A DNA stretch of 40,940 nt from Perspicuibacillus lycopersici (GCF_025660475.1 NZ_JAOUSF010000009.1:1-40940); one strand, 5' to 3'; positions 1 through 8,558 are shown, counted from the first letter of the stretch. Program-made: numbers and translations. Notes: generated by a model not told the origin, from the letters alone.

Positions 1-38
1 TAACCCGAAGGTCATAGGTTCAAATCCTATCCCCGCAA
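1..38 (+). tRNA. tRNA-fMet, 3' part only
   Basis: This is the 3' half of a tRNA cut by the window edge. The first bases fit the last anticodon base and the 3' side of the anticodon stem (TAACCC), followed by a variable loop, a perfect 5-bp T stem (ATAGG/CCTAT around TTCAAAT) and the acceptor strand CCCCGCA plus discriminator A. The sequence matches the usual initiator tRNA-Met of Bacillales, in which position 72 is A and leaves the first pair unmatched. No CCA is encoded; the next bases are TAT. The anticodon itself is outside the window, so identity is by resemblance. Confidence 0.75.
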
Positions 39-43
39 TATAT

Positions 44-120
44 GGTCCGGTAGTTCAGTTGGTTAGAATGCCTGCCTGTCACGCAGGAGGTCGCGGGTTC
101 GAGTCCCGTCCGGACCGCCA
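44..120 (+). tRNA. tRNA-Asp (GTC)
   Basis: A complete cloverleaf can be drawn. The acceptor is GGTCCGG/CCGGACC with discriminator G and an encoded CCA. The anticodon stem is CCTGC/GCAGG around a loop with GTC at 78-80, and the T arm is CGGGTTCGAGTCCCG. It lies 5 nt after the previous tRNA, so the two probably share one transcript that ends at the terminator near position 183. Confidence 0.96.
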
Positions 121-152
121 TTAAAATATTTACTACATATCATTAGATAATC

Positions 153-183
153 AAACCTTAGGAAGCACTCCTAAGGTTTTTTA
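153..183 (+). terminator. Terminator of the tRNA cluster
   Basis: A perfect 11-bp stem (AAACCTTAGGA, 153-163, with its complement at 169-179) around AGCAC is followed by a short T run. It sits 32 nt after tRNA-Asp. Confidence 0.85.
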
Positions 184-289
184 TATATTTATAGAAGGTC
201 TTTAACAAAGTGAAGAAATATACGACGGTTGATATTCTATTGTGTTTTCGTTACATTTAATTAGAGTAAATTGTGAAAAGGTGACGATA

Positions 290-760
290 ATGAACCAAAT
301 GGAAGTAAATGTACATAGTTTTGAGGATACATTTCAGCTTGCAGAAAAACTAAGTAAATTTTTAAAAGCAGGAGATGTGATTGCATTAGAAGGGGACTTA
401 GGAGCTGGCAAAACCTCTTTTACGAAAGGCTTAGCGAAAGGGTTAGGAATTCAAAGAAATGTTAATAGCCCTACTTTCACGATAATTAAGGAATACCACG
501 GGAGATTACCTTTATATCATATGGATGTTTATCGAATGAAAGACTCTATGGAAGATTTAGGATTTGATGAGTATTTCCATGGAGATGGAATATGTGTAGT
601 GGAATGGGCACACATCATAGAAGATCAGCTACCAAATAATTTATTAATCATTGAGATTCAATATGTAGATGAAACATCGAGGAAAATACAATTACGACCA
701 ATTGGCGAGCGTTATAAACAAGTATGTGAGGAGTTTTTTCATGAATATTTTAGCGATTGA
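290..760 (+). CDS. tsaE: tRNA t6A synthesis ATPase TsaE (YdiB)
   Basis: TsaE is the ATPase that works with TsaB and TsaD to make threonylcarbamoyl-adenosine (t6A37) in ANN-decoding tRNAs. The 156-residue protein has a Walker A motif GDLGAGKT at about 35-42, then SPTFTIIKEY, HMDVYR (77-82) and VVEWA, all typical of the family. An upstream in-frame ATG at 242 has no ribosome site, whereas AAAAGGTGA (276-284) lies just before the ATG at 290. The gene overlaps tsaB by 20 nt and begins a four-gene operon. Family assignment is firm and the start is fairly firm. Confidence 0.95.
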   Translation: MNQMEVNVHSFEDTFQLAEKLSKFLKAGDVIALEGDLGAGKTSFTKGLAKGLGIQRNVNSPTFTIIKEYHGRLPLYHMDVYRMKDSMEDLGFDEYFHGDGICVVEWAHIIEDQLPNNLLIIEIQYVDETSRKIQLRPIGERYKQVCEEFFHEYFSD

Positions 761-1433
761 TACTTCAACCGATGTATTAGGAATCGGTTTAGTTAGTGAC
801 GAAAAAGTAATTGGTGAATATATAACTAATATAAAAAGAAATCACTCGACTCGCGTCCTACCTGCAATAGAGTATTTGTTAAAAGACTGTGGAATTCAGA
901 CGAAGGATATTAATAAAATCGTTGTAGCGGAGGGCCCAGGTTCTTATACAGGATTACGAATTGGTGTAACGATTGGAAAGACACTCGCGTGGACGTTAAA
1001 GATTCCGCTAGTTGGGGTATCCAGTCTGAAGGTGATGGCAGCTTCGGGAAGATATTTCGATGGATATATATCACCAATCATTGATGCAAGAAGAGGGAAT
1101 ATTTATACTGGCTTATATAAGTTTGAGAATGGAGAAATAATAGAAGTTCTCGAAGACCAGCACATTTCCACAGAAGATTGGGTGTTAAAGCTAAACGCTA
1201 TGGAAAAGCCAATTTTAGTTTTAGGTAGTGATGTACCTCAGCATAAAGAAATATTTACAGTACGTTTGAATGAATTTGCATGTTTTGCTCCAATTACTGA
1301 TAATATACCAAGACCAGGGGAACTAGCACTTTTAGGGAGGCAGCTAGTAGAAGAGAATATCCATTCATTTGTACCAAACTATACACGTCTGGCAGAAGCA
1401 GAAGCGAAGTGGAGAGAACAAAACCGGAGATAA
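741..1433 (+). CDS. tsaB: t6A synthesis partner TsaB (YdiC)
   Basis: TsaB is the inactive Kae1-like partner that dimerises with TsaD in the t6A complex. The 230-residue protein opens with MNILAIDTST and carries GPGSYTGLRIG at about 65-75, both diagnostic of the family, and its length matches Bacillus YdiC. The ATG at 741 follows TGTGAGGAG and gives the conserved N-terminus; the open frame extends upstream to 669 only inside tsaE. The 20-nt overlap with tsaE suggests translational coupling. The next gene, rimI, starts 15 nt after its stop. Confidence 0.95.
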   Translation: MNILAIDTSTDVLGIGLVSDEKVIGEYITNIKRNHSTRVLPAIEYLLKDCGIQTKDINKIVVAEGPGSYTGLRIGVTIGKTLAWTLKIPLVGVSSLKVMAASGRYFDGYISPIIDARRGNIYTGLYKFENGEIIEVLEDQHISTEDWVLKLNAMEKPILVLGSDVPQHKEIFTVRLNEFACFAPITDNIPRPGELALLGRQLVEENIHSFVPNYTRLAEAEAKWREQNRR

Positions 1434-1448
1434 ATGAGAGGATAGCTT

Positions 1449-1904
1449 ATGGAGAATAAACCATTATTTCGGATTTTAACTATTAATGATTTAGATGCAA
1501 TCTTAGCGATTGATCATGCTTCTTTTTCTGCTCCATGGAGTAGCGAGGCATTTATTCGGGAGCTTACGATGAATCCGTATGCACTTTATATCGGATGTGA
1601 GTTAAATGGGAAAATTGTCGCGTATGGTGGCGTGTGGATTATAGCAGATGAAGCACATATTACAAATATTGCGGTATTACCTGAGTATCGTGGGCGGAAA
1701 TTAGGCGAACAATTGATGATGAAAATGATGGAAACACTTATTGTAAAAGGTGCCAAAAAGGCAACACTAGAAGTACGTGTTTCAAATATTGTAGCGCAAA
1801 ATCTTTATCGTAAATTTGGCTTTATGAACGGTGGTATTCGGAAAGGCTACTATTCGGATAATCACGAAGATGCTTTAATAATGTGGGTGAATTTATATGA
1901 ATGA
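1449..1904 (+). CDS. rimI: Ribosomal-protein alanine N-acetyltransferase-like GNAT, RimI (YdiD)
   Basis: A 151-residue GNAT acetyltransferase. The acetyl-CoA loop appears as [17 protein letters not shown] at roughly 78-94, and the C-terminal [15 protein letters not shown] segment is the usual RimI motif. RimI acetylates the N-terminal alanine of ribosomal protein S18 in Escherichia coli; the substrate here is inferred from family and from the conserved place between tsaB and tsaD. The ATG at 1449 has AGAGG about 9 nt upstream. Its end overlaps tsaD by 8 nt. Confidence 0.92.
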   Translation: MENKPLFRILTINDLDAILAIDHASFSAPWSSEAFIRELTMNPYALYIGCELNGKIVAYGGVWIIADEAHITNIAVLPEYRGRKLGEQLMMKMMETLIVKGAKKATLEVRVSNIVAQNLYRKFGFMNGGIRKGYYSDNHEDALIMWVNLYE

Positions 1905-2919
1905 TCTATATATATTAGGAATTGAAACAAGCTGTGATGAAACAGCAGTTGCTATCATAAAAAATGGTACAGAAATTATTTCCAATGTCGTAGCTTCCCA
2001 AATTGAAAGTCATAAACGCTTTGGTGGGGTGGTACCAGAAATTGCGTCGCGCCATCATGTGGAGCAAATGACAATTGTCTTGGAAGAAGCAATGAATGAA
2101 TCGAAATTAACTTTTCAAGATTTAAGTGCGATTGCGGTAACTGCTGGACCAGGTTTAGTAGGTGCGTTATTAATTGGAGTTGAAGCAGCAAAATCATTAA
2201 GCTTTGCACATTCTCTCCCATTAGTGCCAGTTCACCATATTGCCGGCCATATTTATGCAAATCGTCTTGTAAAAGAAATGCAATTTCCATTGCTAGCACT
2301 TGTAGTTTCAGGTGGTCATACCGAGTTAATATATATGAAGGAGCACGGCCACTTCGAAGTGATTGGTGAGACAAGGGATGATGCAGCTGGAGAAGCGTAT
2401 GATAAAGTTGCAAGAACATTAAATCTTCCGTATCCTGGTGGTCCACATATTGATCGTTTAGCCCAAGAGGGTGAGGCAACAATAGACCTACCAAGAGCGT
2501 GGTTAGAAGAGGGCTCGTATGATTTTAGTTTTAGTGGACTGAAATCTGCGGTAATAAATACCGTACATAATGCCGAGCAACGAGGTGAAACCATTAAGCC
2601 AGAGGCATTAGCTGCAAGCTTTCAAGCGAGTGTAGTGGATGTCCTTGTGGAAAAAACAATTCGCGCTGCTAAACAATATAATGTAAAACAAGTATTATTA
2701 GCAGGTGGCGTTGCAGCCAATCAAGGCTTACGCGTCCGTTTAGAACAAGCTATTGGTACATTGGACAATGTGGATTTAATCATTCCTCCATTAAAGCTTT
2801 GTACGGATAACGCTGCGATGATTGCAGCTGCAGGGAGTATTTTTTACGAAAAAGGAATCCGTGCAGACCTTTCATTAAATGCAAATCCAGGGTTAGATTT
2901 AGAGGCATTTAGTAGATAA
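1897..2919 (+). CDS. tsaD: tRNA threonylcarbamoyltransferase TsaD (Gcp)
   Basis: TsaD transfers the threonylcarbamoyl group from TC-AMP to A37 of tRNA. The 340-residue protein has the metal-binding HHIAGH motif (His114 and His118), an N-terminal [10 protein letters not shown] segment, and glycine-rich nucleotide motifs [10 protein letters not shown] and [12 protein letters not shown]. Length is normal for bacterial TsaD. The start overlaps the end of rimI, so the two are probably coupled. This is the last gene of the operon; a strong terminator follows at 2937. Confidence 0.97.
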   Translation: MNDLYILGIETSCDETAVAIIKNGTEIISNVVASQIESHKRFGGVVPEIASRHHVEQMTIVLEEAMNESKLTFQDLSAIAVTAGPGLVGALLIGVEAAKSLSFAHSLPLVPVHHIAGHIYANRLVKEMQFPLLALVVSGGHTELIYMKEHGHFEVIGETRDDAAGEAYDKVARTLNLPYPGGPHIDRLAQEGEATIDLPRAWLEEGSYDFSFSGLKSAVINTVHNAEQRGETIKPEALAASFQASVVDVLVEKTIRAAKQYNVKQVLLAGGVAANQGLRVRLEQAIGTLDNVDLIIPPLKLCTDNAAMIAAAGSIFYEKGIRADLSLNANPGLDLEAFSR

Positions 2920-2936
2920 TGCGAGCAAAAATCATG

Positions 2937-2972
2937 ACTCCTGCTTAGTCAAGGACTGGCAGGAGTTTTTTT
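2937..2972 (+). terminator. Terminator of the tsaE-tsaD operon
   Basis: An 8-bp stem ACTCCTGC/GCAGGAGT (2937-2944 and 2959-2966) with a 14-nt loop is followed directly by seven T residues. Confidence 0.88.
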
Positions 2973-3038
2973 GTAGTAAAAAGGGAATACGAAAAAACGT
3001 AACAATATTAAAGCAGAGGAAAATGTATATAGTTAATA

Positions 3039-3228
3039 TGTGGATAACTTTGTGGATAAAAAACTATAAATGGTTAATTAGTAATTGATATATACAGGTA
3101 TTACGCAAATATGCACAACTTGTTAATAACTTGATTGTATTTTGTGGATAATGTGGAAAAAACGCTTTAAATATGATAAAAGTCATGTGTATACTGTGGG
3201 TAATGTTGTGGATAAAAAATGTGGATAA
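3039..3228 (+). promoter_or_regulatory. DnaA-box cluster
   Basis: Five perfect copies of TGTGGATAA (the complement of the DnaA box TTATCCACA) lie at 3039-3047, 3051-3059, 3143-3151, 3207-3215 and 3220-3228, all in one orientation. Near-copies occur at 3152-3160 (TGTGGAAAA) and 3195-3203 (TGTGGGTAA). The stretch is AT-rich, holds no gene, and lies between two converging genes, so it is not a promoter region. DnaA binding is inferred from the sites. My recollection, not checked, is that B. subtilis has a DnaA-box cluster at the same gcp-ydiF position. Confidence 0.82.
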
Positions 3229-3253
3229 AAAAGGGGAAGCAATTTTGCCCCCC
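3227..3253 (-). terminator. Terminator of the ABC-F gene
   Basis: Read on the minus strand, a stem made of GGGG..GCAA and its complement is followed by six T residues (the A run at 3227-3232). It starts 13 nt after the stop codon of the ABC-F gene. The T run overlaps the last DnaA box. Confidence 0.65.
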
Positions 3254-3266
3254 TATCTACAAACTA

Positions 3267-5204
3267 TTAACTCATTTCTTCCTCGAGTAATGTCCATTCC
3301 TCTAATAATGCTTCTATTTCTTCTATAGCTTGATTAATTTCAGTTGTTAACGCAGCGACCTTTGTATGATCTGTGTATACTTCTGGATCCACTAATTGCA
3401 GTTCTTTATTTGCTACCTCAACCTCTAGTGTTTCAATCATTAATTGAATTTCATCAATGCGACGTTTCCGTTGCCTTTCTAGTTTCTTTAATTCTTTATC
3501 CTGTTCATAACTATTTTTCCGTTGCTTTGATTCCTGCTCACGAGCTGCCAGGCTCTTTTGTTCTGTCGTTCCTTTTTGTAATTCCAATAGTTCTTCTTTT
3601 TTCTCTAAATAGTAATCGTAGTCCCCTAAATATTCTACGATTCCATGATTGGAGAGCTCAAATACTTTTGAGGCAAGGCGATTAATGAAATAGCGGTCAT
3701 GTGATACAAATAAAATTGTACCAGGATAATCAATCAATGCGTTTTCTAATATTTCCTTACTATCTAAATCTAGATGGTTGGTTGGTTCATCTAATATTAG
3801 GAAATTAGCATTTTTCATCATTAGCTTTGCTAGCGATAGTCTAGCTTTTTCCCCACCACTAAGAGTAGAAACTGGCTTTAGCACATCATCCCCGGAAAAT
3901 AGAAAATTACCTAATATGTTTCTTATTTCCTTTTCCGGCATTGTCGGATAATCGTCCCAAAGCTCGTTCAATACACGCTTATTGGAAGTTAGATTTGCTT
4001 GCTCCTGATCGTAATAAGCAACCGATACGTTTGTACCAAAGCGAATGCTGCCGTTTAATGATGGAAGCATTTGAACAATTGTTTTTAATAGCGTCGATTT
4101 TCCGACGCCATTAGGACCAAGGAGCGCGACACTATCAGCTCTTGTAATACGAAAATTAATATTTTTTGAAATAGGCTCTGATTGATAGCCAATTGTTAAA
4201 TCGGAGGCACTTAATACTTCGTTCCCACTTTGTTTTTCAATGGTAAAGGAGAAGGAGGCTGATTTTTCATCCCCTTGTGGCCGATCCATCACATGAATTT
4301 TATCTAAAGCTTTTCTCCGACTTTGAGCTCGTTTCGTAGTAGAGGCACGAGCTAAATTTTTCTGAATAAAATCTTTCATTTTTGCGATTTCATCCTGTTG
4401 TTTCTCATACATCTTTAATTCTCGTTCATAGTTTTCTGCCTTTTGGATTAAGTATTGGCTATAATTACCGGTAAACTTTGTGAGCGTGCGCTGGGAGCAT
4501 TCGTATACTTGATTTACGACTTTATCTAAAAAGTAACGATCATGGGATACGATTAATATTGCCCCATCATACATTTGCAAATATTGCTCGAGCCATGTTA
4601 ATGTCTCAATATCTAAATGGTTGGTTGGCTCGTCCAAAATTAATAAATCAGGTTTGGATAATAATAATTTACCAAGTGCTAAACGGGTCTTTTGCCCACC
4701 ACTAAGTGTCGATATTTTTGTACTATAGTCAAAGTCATGAAAATTTAATCCATGGAGCACGGAGCGAATATCTGCCTCATACTGATAGCCACCTTTATCT
4801 TTAAAGTCAATTTGCAATTGATCATATTCAGATAAGATTTTTTGATAGCGGACTTCATCAGCGTAATTTGCCTCATCTGCCATTTGAAGTTCTAAAGAAC
4901 GTAGCTTTTTTTCCATTACAAGTAGATCCGCAAAGACGGTTAGCATTTCATCCCAAATTGAGCTATCTGATTGTAATCCCGTATGCTGGTCTAAATAACC
5001 AATCGTAATATCCTTTGGTTTAATTATGTCTCCAGAATCGTAGGATAATTGACCAGAGATTACCTTAAGCAGCGTAGATTTCCCGGCACCGTTACGACCA
5101 ACAAGTGCCACGCGGTCTCTTGTTTGAATTTCTAATTTTATATTCGATAAAATAAGTTCCGCTCCAAAATATTTTGTGAGCTGGTTCACTTGTAGTAAAA
5201 TCAT
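3267..5204 (-). CDS. ydiF: ABC-F family ribosome-associated ATPase (YdiF-like)
   Basis: A soluble protein of 645 residues with two ABC ATPase domains and no membrane segments. Each domain has a Walker A (GRNGAGKST, GPNGVGKST), a signature (LSGGQKTRLALGK, LSGGEKARLSLAK) and a Walker B followed by DEPTNHLD. A charged linker and a C-terminal coiled coil of about 80 residues are also present. These are ABC-F features; such proteins act on the ribosome, in translation or antibiotic protection, rather than in transport. Position downstream of tsaD matches B. subtilis ydiF. The longest frame starts at a GTG that is part of the GAGGTG ribosome site, so the ATG at 5204 is preferred. Whether it protects against an antibiotic cannot be read from sequence. 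Confidence 0.92.
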   Translation of the reverse strand: MILLQVNQLTKYFGAELILSNIKLEIQTRDRVALVGRNGAGKSTLLKVISGQLSYDSGDIIKPKDITIGYLDQHTGLQSDSSIWDEMLTVFADLLVMEKKLRSLELQMADEANYADEVRYQKILSEYDQLQIDFKDKGGYQYEADIRSVLHGLNFHDFDYSTKISTLSGGQKTRLALGKLLLSKPDLLILDEPTNHLDIETLTWLEQYLQMYDGAILIVSHDRYFLDKVVNQVYECSQRTLTKFTGNYSQYLIQKAENYERELKMYEKQQDEIAKMKDFIQKNLARASTTKRAQSRRKALDKIHVMDRPQGDEKSASFSFTIEKQSGNEVLSASDLTIGYQSEPISKNINFRITRADSVALLGPNGVGKSTLLKTIVQMLPSLNGSIRFGTNVSVAYYDQEQANLTSNKRVLNELWDDYPTMPEKEIRNILGNFLFSGDDVLKPVSTLSGGEKARLSLAKLMMKNANFLILDEPTNHLDLDSKEILENALIDYPGTILFVSHDRYFINRLASKVFELSNHGIVEYLGDYDYYLEKKEELLELQKGTTEQKSLAAREQESKQRKNSYEQDKELKKLERQRKRRIDEIQLMIETLEVEVANKELQLVDPEVYTDHTKVAALTTEINQAIEEIEALLEEWTLLEEEMS

Positions 5205-5340
5205 GTTATACACCTCAATTAAATGACAAAAAACATCAAAAAAGTTGTTATTCCTATTCTAACAGAAATAGAATTACCCTATAGTAAAATAGTACATGAT
5301 AGCGGGGAAAAATAGCAACTGCATGGATTCGATTAAAAAG

Positions 5341-5369
5341 GAGACAATTTCGGAAAAATCGTGTATGAT
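5341..5369 (+). promoter_or_regulatory. Candidate sigma-A promoter upstream of rex
   Basis: GAGACA (4 of 6 to TTGACA) and TATGAT (5 of 6) are separated by 17 nt. It would give a leader of nearly 200 nt before rex. A second possible extended -10 (TGCTATTAT, 5486-5494) lies closer to the gene but has no clear -35. Confidence 0.4.
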
Positions 5370-5446
5370 AAAAAGGGAGTAAAAAAGTTAATACTTACCA
5401 ATCTTTGCAATAATCAATCATGTAAGTTTTTTTATGTAATGAATCT

Positions 5447-5460
5447 TGGAAGCGTTAACA
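5447..5460 (+). promoter_or_regulatory. Candidate CcpA site (cre) upstream of rex
   Basis: TGGAAGCGTTAACA matches the cre consensus TGWAANCGNTNWCA at all but one fixed position, and differs by one base from TGTAAGCGTTAACA, the classical B. subtilis amyE operator. It lies 107 nt before the rex start. CcpA binding is inferred. Confidence 0.5.
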
Positions 5461-5566
5461 CAGGGATGGGATGAATTTTTACCTATGCTATTATGGATGA
5501 ATAAGCAATAACTTGTGCTTATCATGATAATTGCAAAATAACATTATCAACGTTGGAGGAAGAAAC

Positions 5567-6256
5567 ATGTCTACAGATCAATTAAAAATACCAAAAGCCA
5601 CAGCGAAGAGACTTCCGTTGTATTATAGATTTTTGCAAAATTTATATCAATCTGGAAAACAACGCGTTTCTTCTGCAGAGCTAAGTGAAGCTGTAAAAGT
5701 AGATTCCGCTACCATTCGCCGCGATTTTTCGTATTTTGGTGCCTTGGGGAAAAAAGGCTATGGGTATAATGTGCAGTATTTATTATCATTTTTTCGTAAA
5801 ACATTAGATCAAGATGAGTTAACGAAAGTTGCCTTAATTGGTGTCGGTAATCTTGGTACGGCATTATTGCATTATAATTTTACGAAAAATAATAATACAA
5901 AAATTGTCATTGGCTTTGATGTAAATAAAGAAAAGATTGGTAGTAATATTGGAGAAATTCTCATTTATAGTATGGATGAATTAGAAGAAAGACTTATCTC
6001 AGAAAATATTCAAGTTGTTATATTAACGGTTCCGGCTGTCGTTGCACAACAAATTACGGACCGTCTATTAAAAACAAATGTTAAGGGAATTTTGAACTTT
6101 ACGCCTGCTCGTTTAACAGTACCTTCATCTATTAGTGTACATCATATTGATTTAGCAGTGGAATTGCAATCATTTGTTTATTTTATTAAGCATTATTCGG
6201 AAGAAGAAACAGATATGGAAATAGTAGAAGAAAACGGTGTTGTTATCGAGGACTAA
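5567..6256 (+). CDS. rex: Redox-sensing repressor Rex
   Basis: Rex senses the NADH/NAD+ ratio and represses genes for fermentation and anaerobic respiration. The 229-residue protein has an N-terminal winged helix (about 1-78, with [20 protein letters not shown] as the recognition part) and a Rossmann domain with GVGNLGTA at about 92-99. The C-terminal tail is the usual domain-swapped helix region. The ATG at 5567 has GGAGGA 6 nt upstream; the upstream ATG at 5531 has none. A perfect 12-bp palindrome (TTATCATGATAA, 5519-5530) lies shortly before the start but does not match the usual Rex box. The tat genes follow about 90 nt downstream. Confidence 0.95.
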   Translation: MSTDQLKIPKATAKRLPLYYRFLQNLYQSGKQRVSSAELSEAVKVDSATIRRDFSYFGALGKKGYGYNVQYLLSFFRKTLDQDELTKVALIGVGNLGTALLHYNFTKNNNTKIVIGFDVNKEKIGSNIGEILIYSMDELEERLISENIQVVILTVPAVVAQQITDRLLKTNVKGILNFTPARLTVPSSISVHHIDLAVELQSFVYFIKHYSEEETDMEIVEENGVVIED

Positions 6257-6293
6257 GGGTTCTTTGGGATGATAAAATGAATTTGCAATAATA

Positions 6294-6322
6294 TTTAAAA
6301 TTATGCTAAAGTACGTTATGAT
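6294..6322 (+). promoter_or_regulatory. Candidate promoter of tatA
   Basis: TTTAAA (4 of 6) and TATGAT (5 of 6) with a 17-nt spacer lie between rex and tatA, 23 nt before the tatA start. The tat genes could therefore be transcribed apart from rex. Confidence 0.4.
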
Positions 6323-6345
6323 AGTTTGAAGGGGGTGGTCGTAGG

Positions 6346-6525
6346 ATGATAGGTCCTATGAGTTTGATTATTATCTTAATCGTAGCTTTATTAATTTTCG
6401 GTCCGAAAAAACTACCTGAATTAGGGAAAGCGGCAGGAAATACGTTACGAGAATTTAAAAATGCGACAAAAGGTTTGGCTGATGAAGATGAGGAGCCAGC
6501 GAAAAAAAATAATGATGTAAACTAG
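6346..6525 (+). CDS. tatA: Twin-arginine translocase subunit TatA
   Basis: A 59-residue protein that forms the pore of the Tat system, which exports folded proteins. It has a short N-terminal membrane helix (about 6-19), the [11 protein letters not shown] hinge, an amphipathic helix with [13 protein letters not shown], and an acidic tail. This is the standard TatA plan and is close to B. subtilis TatAy. The ATG at 6346 gives MIGPMSL and is preceded by a GGGGGTGG ribosome site 8 nt away. tatC begins 15 nt after the stop. Confidence 0.95.
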   Translation: MIGPMSLIIILIVALLIFGPKKLPELGKAAGNTLREFKNATKGLADEDEEPAKKNNDVN

Positions 6526-6540
6526 TTAGGATGAAGCAGT

Positions 6541-7296
6541 GTGAATCAGGATAACATGACTATTTTTGAACATATTGCAGAGATAAGAAAACGGCTGATT
6601 TATATCGTCGTTTTTTTCGTCCTTGCCATGGTTGGTTCCCTGTTTATAGCGGAGCCAGTTATCGTTTTTTTGCAGCATACCGAGGAGGCAGCCGTTCTGC
6701 AATTAAATGCTTTTCGCCTTTCCGATCCGTTAAAAATTTATATGCAAATGGCATTTGTTATTTCATGTGTGATTACCGCACCAGTTATTTTATATAATAT
6801 TTGGGCATTTATTGCTCCAGGGTTATATGAAAAGGAGCGGAAAGTAACATTATCCTATATTCCAATATCGGTTTTGCTTTTTATCGGAGGAATATCTTTT
6901 TCCTACTTTATTCTTTTTCCTTTTGTCATTCAATTTATGACAAATTTAGGAGAACATATGCATATTCAGCAAGTAATTGGTATTAATGAATATTTTGAAT
7001 TTCTCTTTCAAATTACGATACCATTTGGATTATTGTTCCAAATGCCTGTTATTATCTTATTTTTAACGAGATTAGGTATTATTAGCCCAGCATTTCTATC
7101 AAAAATAAGAAAATATGCTTATTTCGTCTTATTAGTAATTGCTGCGCTCATTACACCACCTGATCTACTATCCCATATGATGGTAACTGTCCCATTACTG
7201 CTTCTATATGAAATTAGTATAGGAATTTCGAAAATTGCTTATCGAAAAGCAATGAAGGAACAAGAATTACAGGAGCAATTGGAAACAAGTCAATAA
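6541..7296 (+). CDS. tatC: Twin-arginine translocase subunit TatC (TatCy-like)
   Basis: TatC is the receptor for twin-arginine signal peptides. The 251-residue protein has six membrane helices and the N-terminal HIAEIRKRL segment that is strongly conserved. Inner conserved stretches include APGLYEKERK and the LITPPDLLSHMMV turn. The closest remembered relative is B. subtilis TatCy, also the partner of TatAy next to rex. I keep the GTG start at 6541 because VNQ- is conserved and AGGATG precedes it; an ATG at 6556 is an alternative with AGGA upstream. Confidence 0.94.
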   Translation: MNQDNMTIFEHIAEIRKRLIYIVVFFVLAMVGSLFIAEPVIVFLQHTEEAAVLQLNAFRLSDPLKIYMQMAFVISCVITAPVILYNIWAFIAPGLYEKERKVTLSYIPISVLLFIGGISFSYFILFPFVIQFMTNLGEHMHIQQVIGINEYFEFLFQITIPFGLLFQMPVIILFLTRLGIISPAFLSKIRKYAYFVLLVIAALITPPDLLSHMMVTVPLLLLYEISIGISKIAYRKAMKEQELQEQLETSQ

Positions 7297-7304
7297 AAAA
7301 ATAG

Positions 7305-7337
7305 AAGAGGCTGTCATTACGACAGCCTCTTTGTTTT
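7305..7337. terminator. Bidirectional terminator between tatC and ydiK
   Basis: A perfect 11-bp stem (7305-7315 with 7321-7331; core AGAGGCTGTC/GACAGCCTCT) around ATTAC. T-rich tracts follow on the plus strand, and on the minus strand the complement of the A run at 7296-7301 follows. It can end both tatC and the convergent ydiK transcript. Confidence 0.85.
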
Positions 7338-7342
7338 ACCGC

Positions 7343-7534
7343 TTATTTTTTTCGTTTTTGAAATAAAGTGAGAAACAACATCCGGATGCCTGAGCCAAAA
7401 TCTAATGTTGCCAAAAAAATAAGTACAAAGGCAAAAAAGCCCCATCCGTTCATTTGGACTTGTTGGATTGCAAAATATGTAAATACGATTCCTAATATCA
7501 TATATATTATTGCAAGGGAAAGGGGTGATCTCAT
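7343..7534 (-). CDS. ydiK: YdiK-like small membrane protein
   Basis: A 63-residue protein with two predicted membrane segments (about 6-22 and 30-55) and a basic C-terminus (FQKRKK). Size, topology and position between tatC and the CPBP gene match B. subtilis YdiK (a DUF4305-type protein as I recall); its function is unknown. GGAGGACAC precedes the ATG at 7534. It lies 31 nt downstream of ydiL and probably shares its transcript. Confidence 0.8.
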   Translation of the reverse strand: MRSPLSLAIIYMILGIVFTYFAIQQVQMNGWGFFAFVLIFLATLDFGSGIRMLFLTLFQKRKK

Positions 7535-7565
7535 TAAATAGTGTCCTCCAGTATTACTAGCAAAT

Positions 7566-8303
7566 TTAATTGGAAAAAAGATTATTCAGTATATGTATCA
7601 AAAAGCCCCCGATAAAGTGAATCGATTCTGCTTGTTGATCGTGATAAGAAAGCTGAATAATAACTACATATGTATTCATTAAAATATGTGTTAGTATCGG
7701 TACAATAATCCTTTTAGTTTTAACATATAAAAAGGCAAATGTAAAACCAATTGCCGCATATAACAACGTATGCTCTAATTCCAAATGGGCAACGGAAAAA
7801 AGAAGTGCGCTAACTAGTGCGGACACAAAAAAATTAAAGTACTTATACAATGTGCCAAAAATTATTTTCCGAAAGACAATTTCTTCTAAAATTGGACCGA
7901 CAACGGAGCTGACAATAATGATGATTGGCGCTTTATTGATTAGCTCTAAAATATTTTGTGTGTTTTCTGATCCCGGACGTACTCCAAATAAATATTCAAT
8001 TTGTGCCGCGATAGCTTGTGCGAAGAGTGCCAAAAAAACGCCAAAAATAGCCCATAGTAACGATTTCGGTAATGATGTGGCAAATTTATCACGTAAATAG
8101 AACTCGTCTCGTAAAAGGAGTAAAATAATGATAAGCGTGGCACCAAAGCTAAAAACGAGCCAAACGGCAAGTGCGGTAAGCTTTAAATTTTCATCAGCAA
8201 TCCCAAAACCTTGCAATATAGCCGCAGTCAATTGGACGCCAAAGCCAGAAAATAGTTGCATGGCGATATACGTATATACAATTAATTGATAGTTTCTTTT
8301 CAA
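7566..8303 (-). CDS. ydiL: CPBP-family intramembrane metalloprotease (YdiL-like)
   Basis: A membrane protein of 245 residues with about seven helices. The three CPBP (Abi) motifs are present: EEIVFR (glutamates and arginine), FSVAH, and HILMN. Members include type II CAAX prenyl endopeptidases and bacterial intramembrane proteases; the substrate here is unknown. The longest frame starts at a GTG inside the AGGTGGAGGG ribosome site (8311-8320). The true start is therefore probably the TTG at 8303, 7 nt from that site, giving MKRNYQLIVYTYIAMQ, close to B. subtilis YdiL. It is divergent from groES. Confidence 0.87.
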   Translation of the reverse strand: MKRNYQLIVYTYIAMQLFSGFGVQLTAAILQGFGIADENLKLTALAVWLVFSFGATLIIILLLLRDEFYLRDKFATSLPKSLLWAIFGVFLALFAQAIAAQIEYLFGVRPGSENTQNILELINKAPIIIIVSSVVGPILEEIVFRKIIFGTLYKYFNFFVSALVSALLFSVAHLELEHTLLYAAIGFTFAFLYVKTKRIIVPILTHILMNTYVVIIQLSYHDQQAESIHFIGGFLIHILNNLFSN

Positions 8304-8491
8304 ATGGTTTCCCTCCACCTTTTTTGGCAGAAATATTTATCAGAAAATAATTTTCCCAATCTTACCGTAACATGTTATAAGTTTCTTCTCAAAGAATATG
8401 AATAGAAGGTAGAATATTTTTAGACAATCCTGCCATAATATATTTGTTTTGAAGCTATGAAAAAAAATTACTAAATTTTAATGGTTGAGAC

Positions 8492-8520
8492 TTGAAAAAA
8501 GAATCTCGATTCATTATTAT
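8492..8520 (+). promoter_or_regulatory. groESL promoter
   Basis: TTGAAA (8492-8497) and TATTAT (8515-8520) with a 17-nt spacer form a good sigma-A promoter. It lies just upstream of the CIRCE element, which would cover the start of transcription. Confidence 0.75.
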
Positions 8521-8531
8521 AATAATTGGAA

Positions 8532-8558
8532 TTAGCACTCAAGTATAGAGAGTGCTAA
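8532..8558 (+). promoter_or_regulatory. CIRCE operator (HrcA site)
   Basis: TTAGCACTC, nine bases, GAGTGCTAA: a perfect CIRCE inverted repeat. HrcA binds this to repress chaperone genes until heat stress draws GroEL away. Confidence 0.97.

Noticed and set aside
1976..2594. Minus-strand open frames opposite tsaD
   Set aside because: Shadows of tsaD codon use; no start signals and no conserved domains.
5514..5536. Rex operator before rex (autoregulation)
   Set aside because: TTGTG is present on one side only; the right half does not match TCACAA, so the known Rex box is not met.
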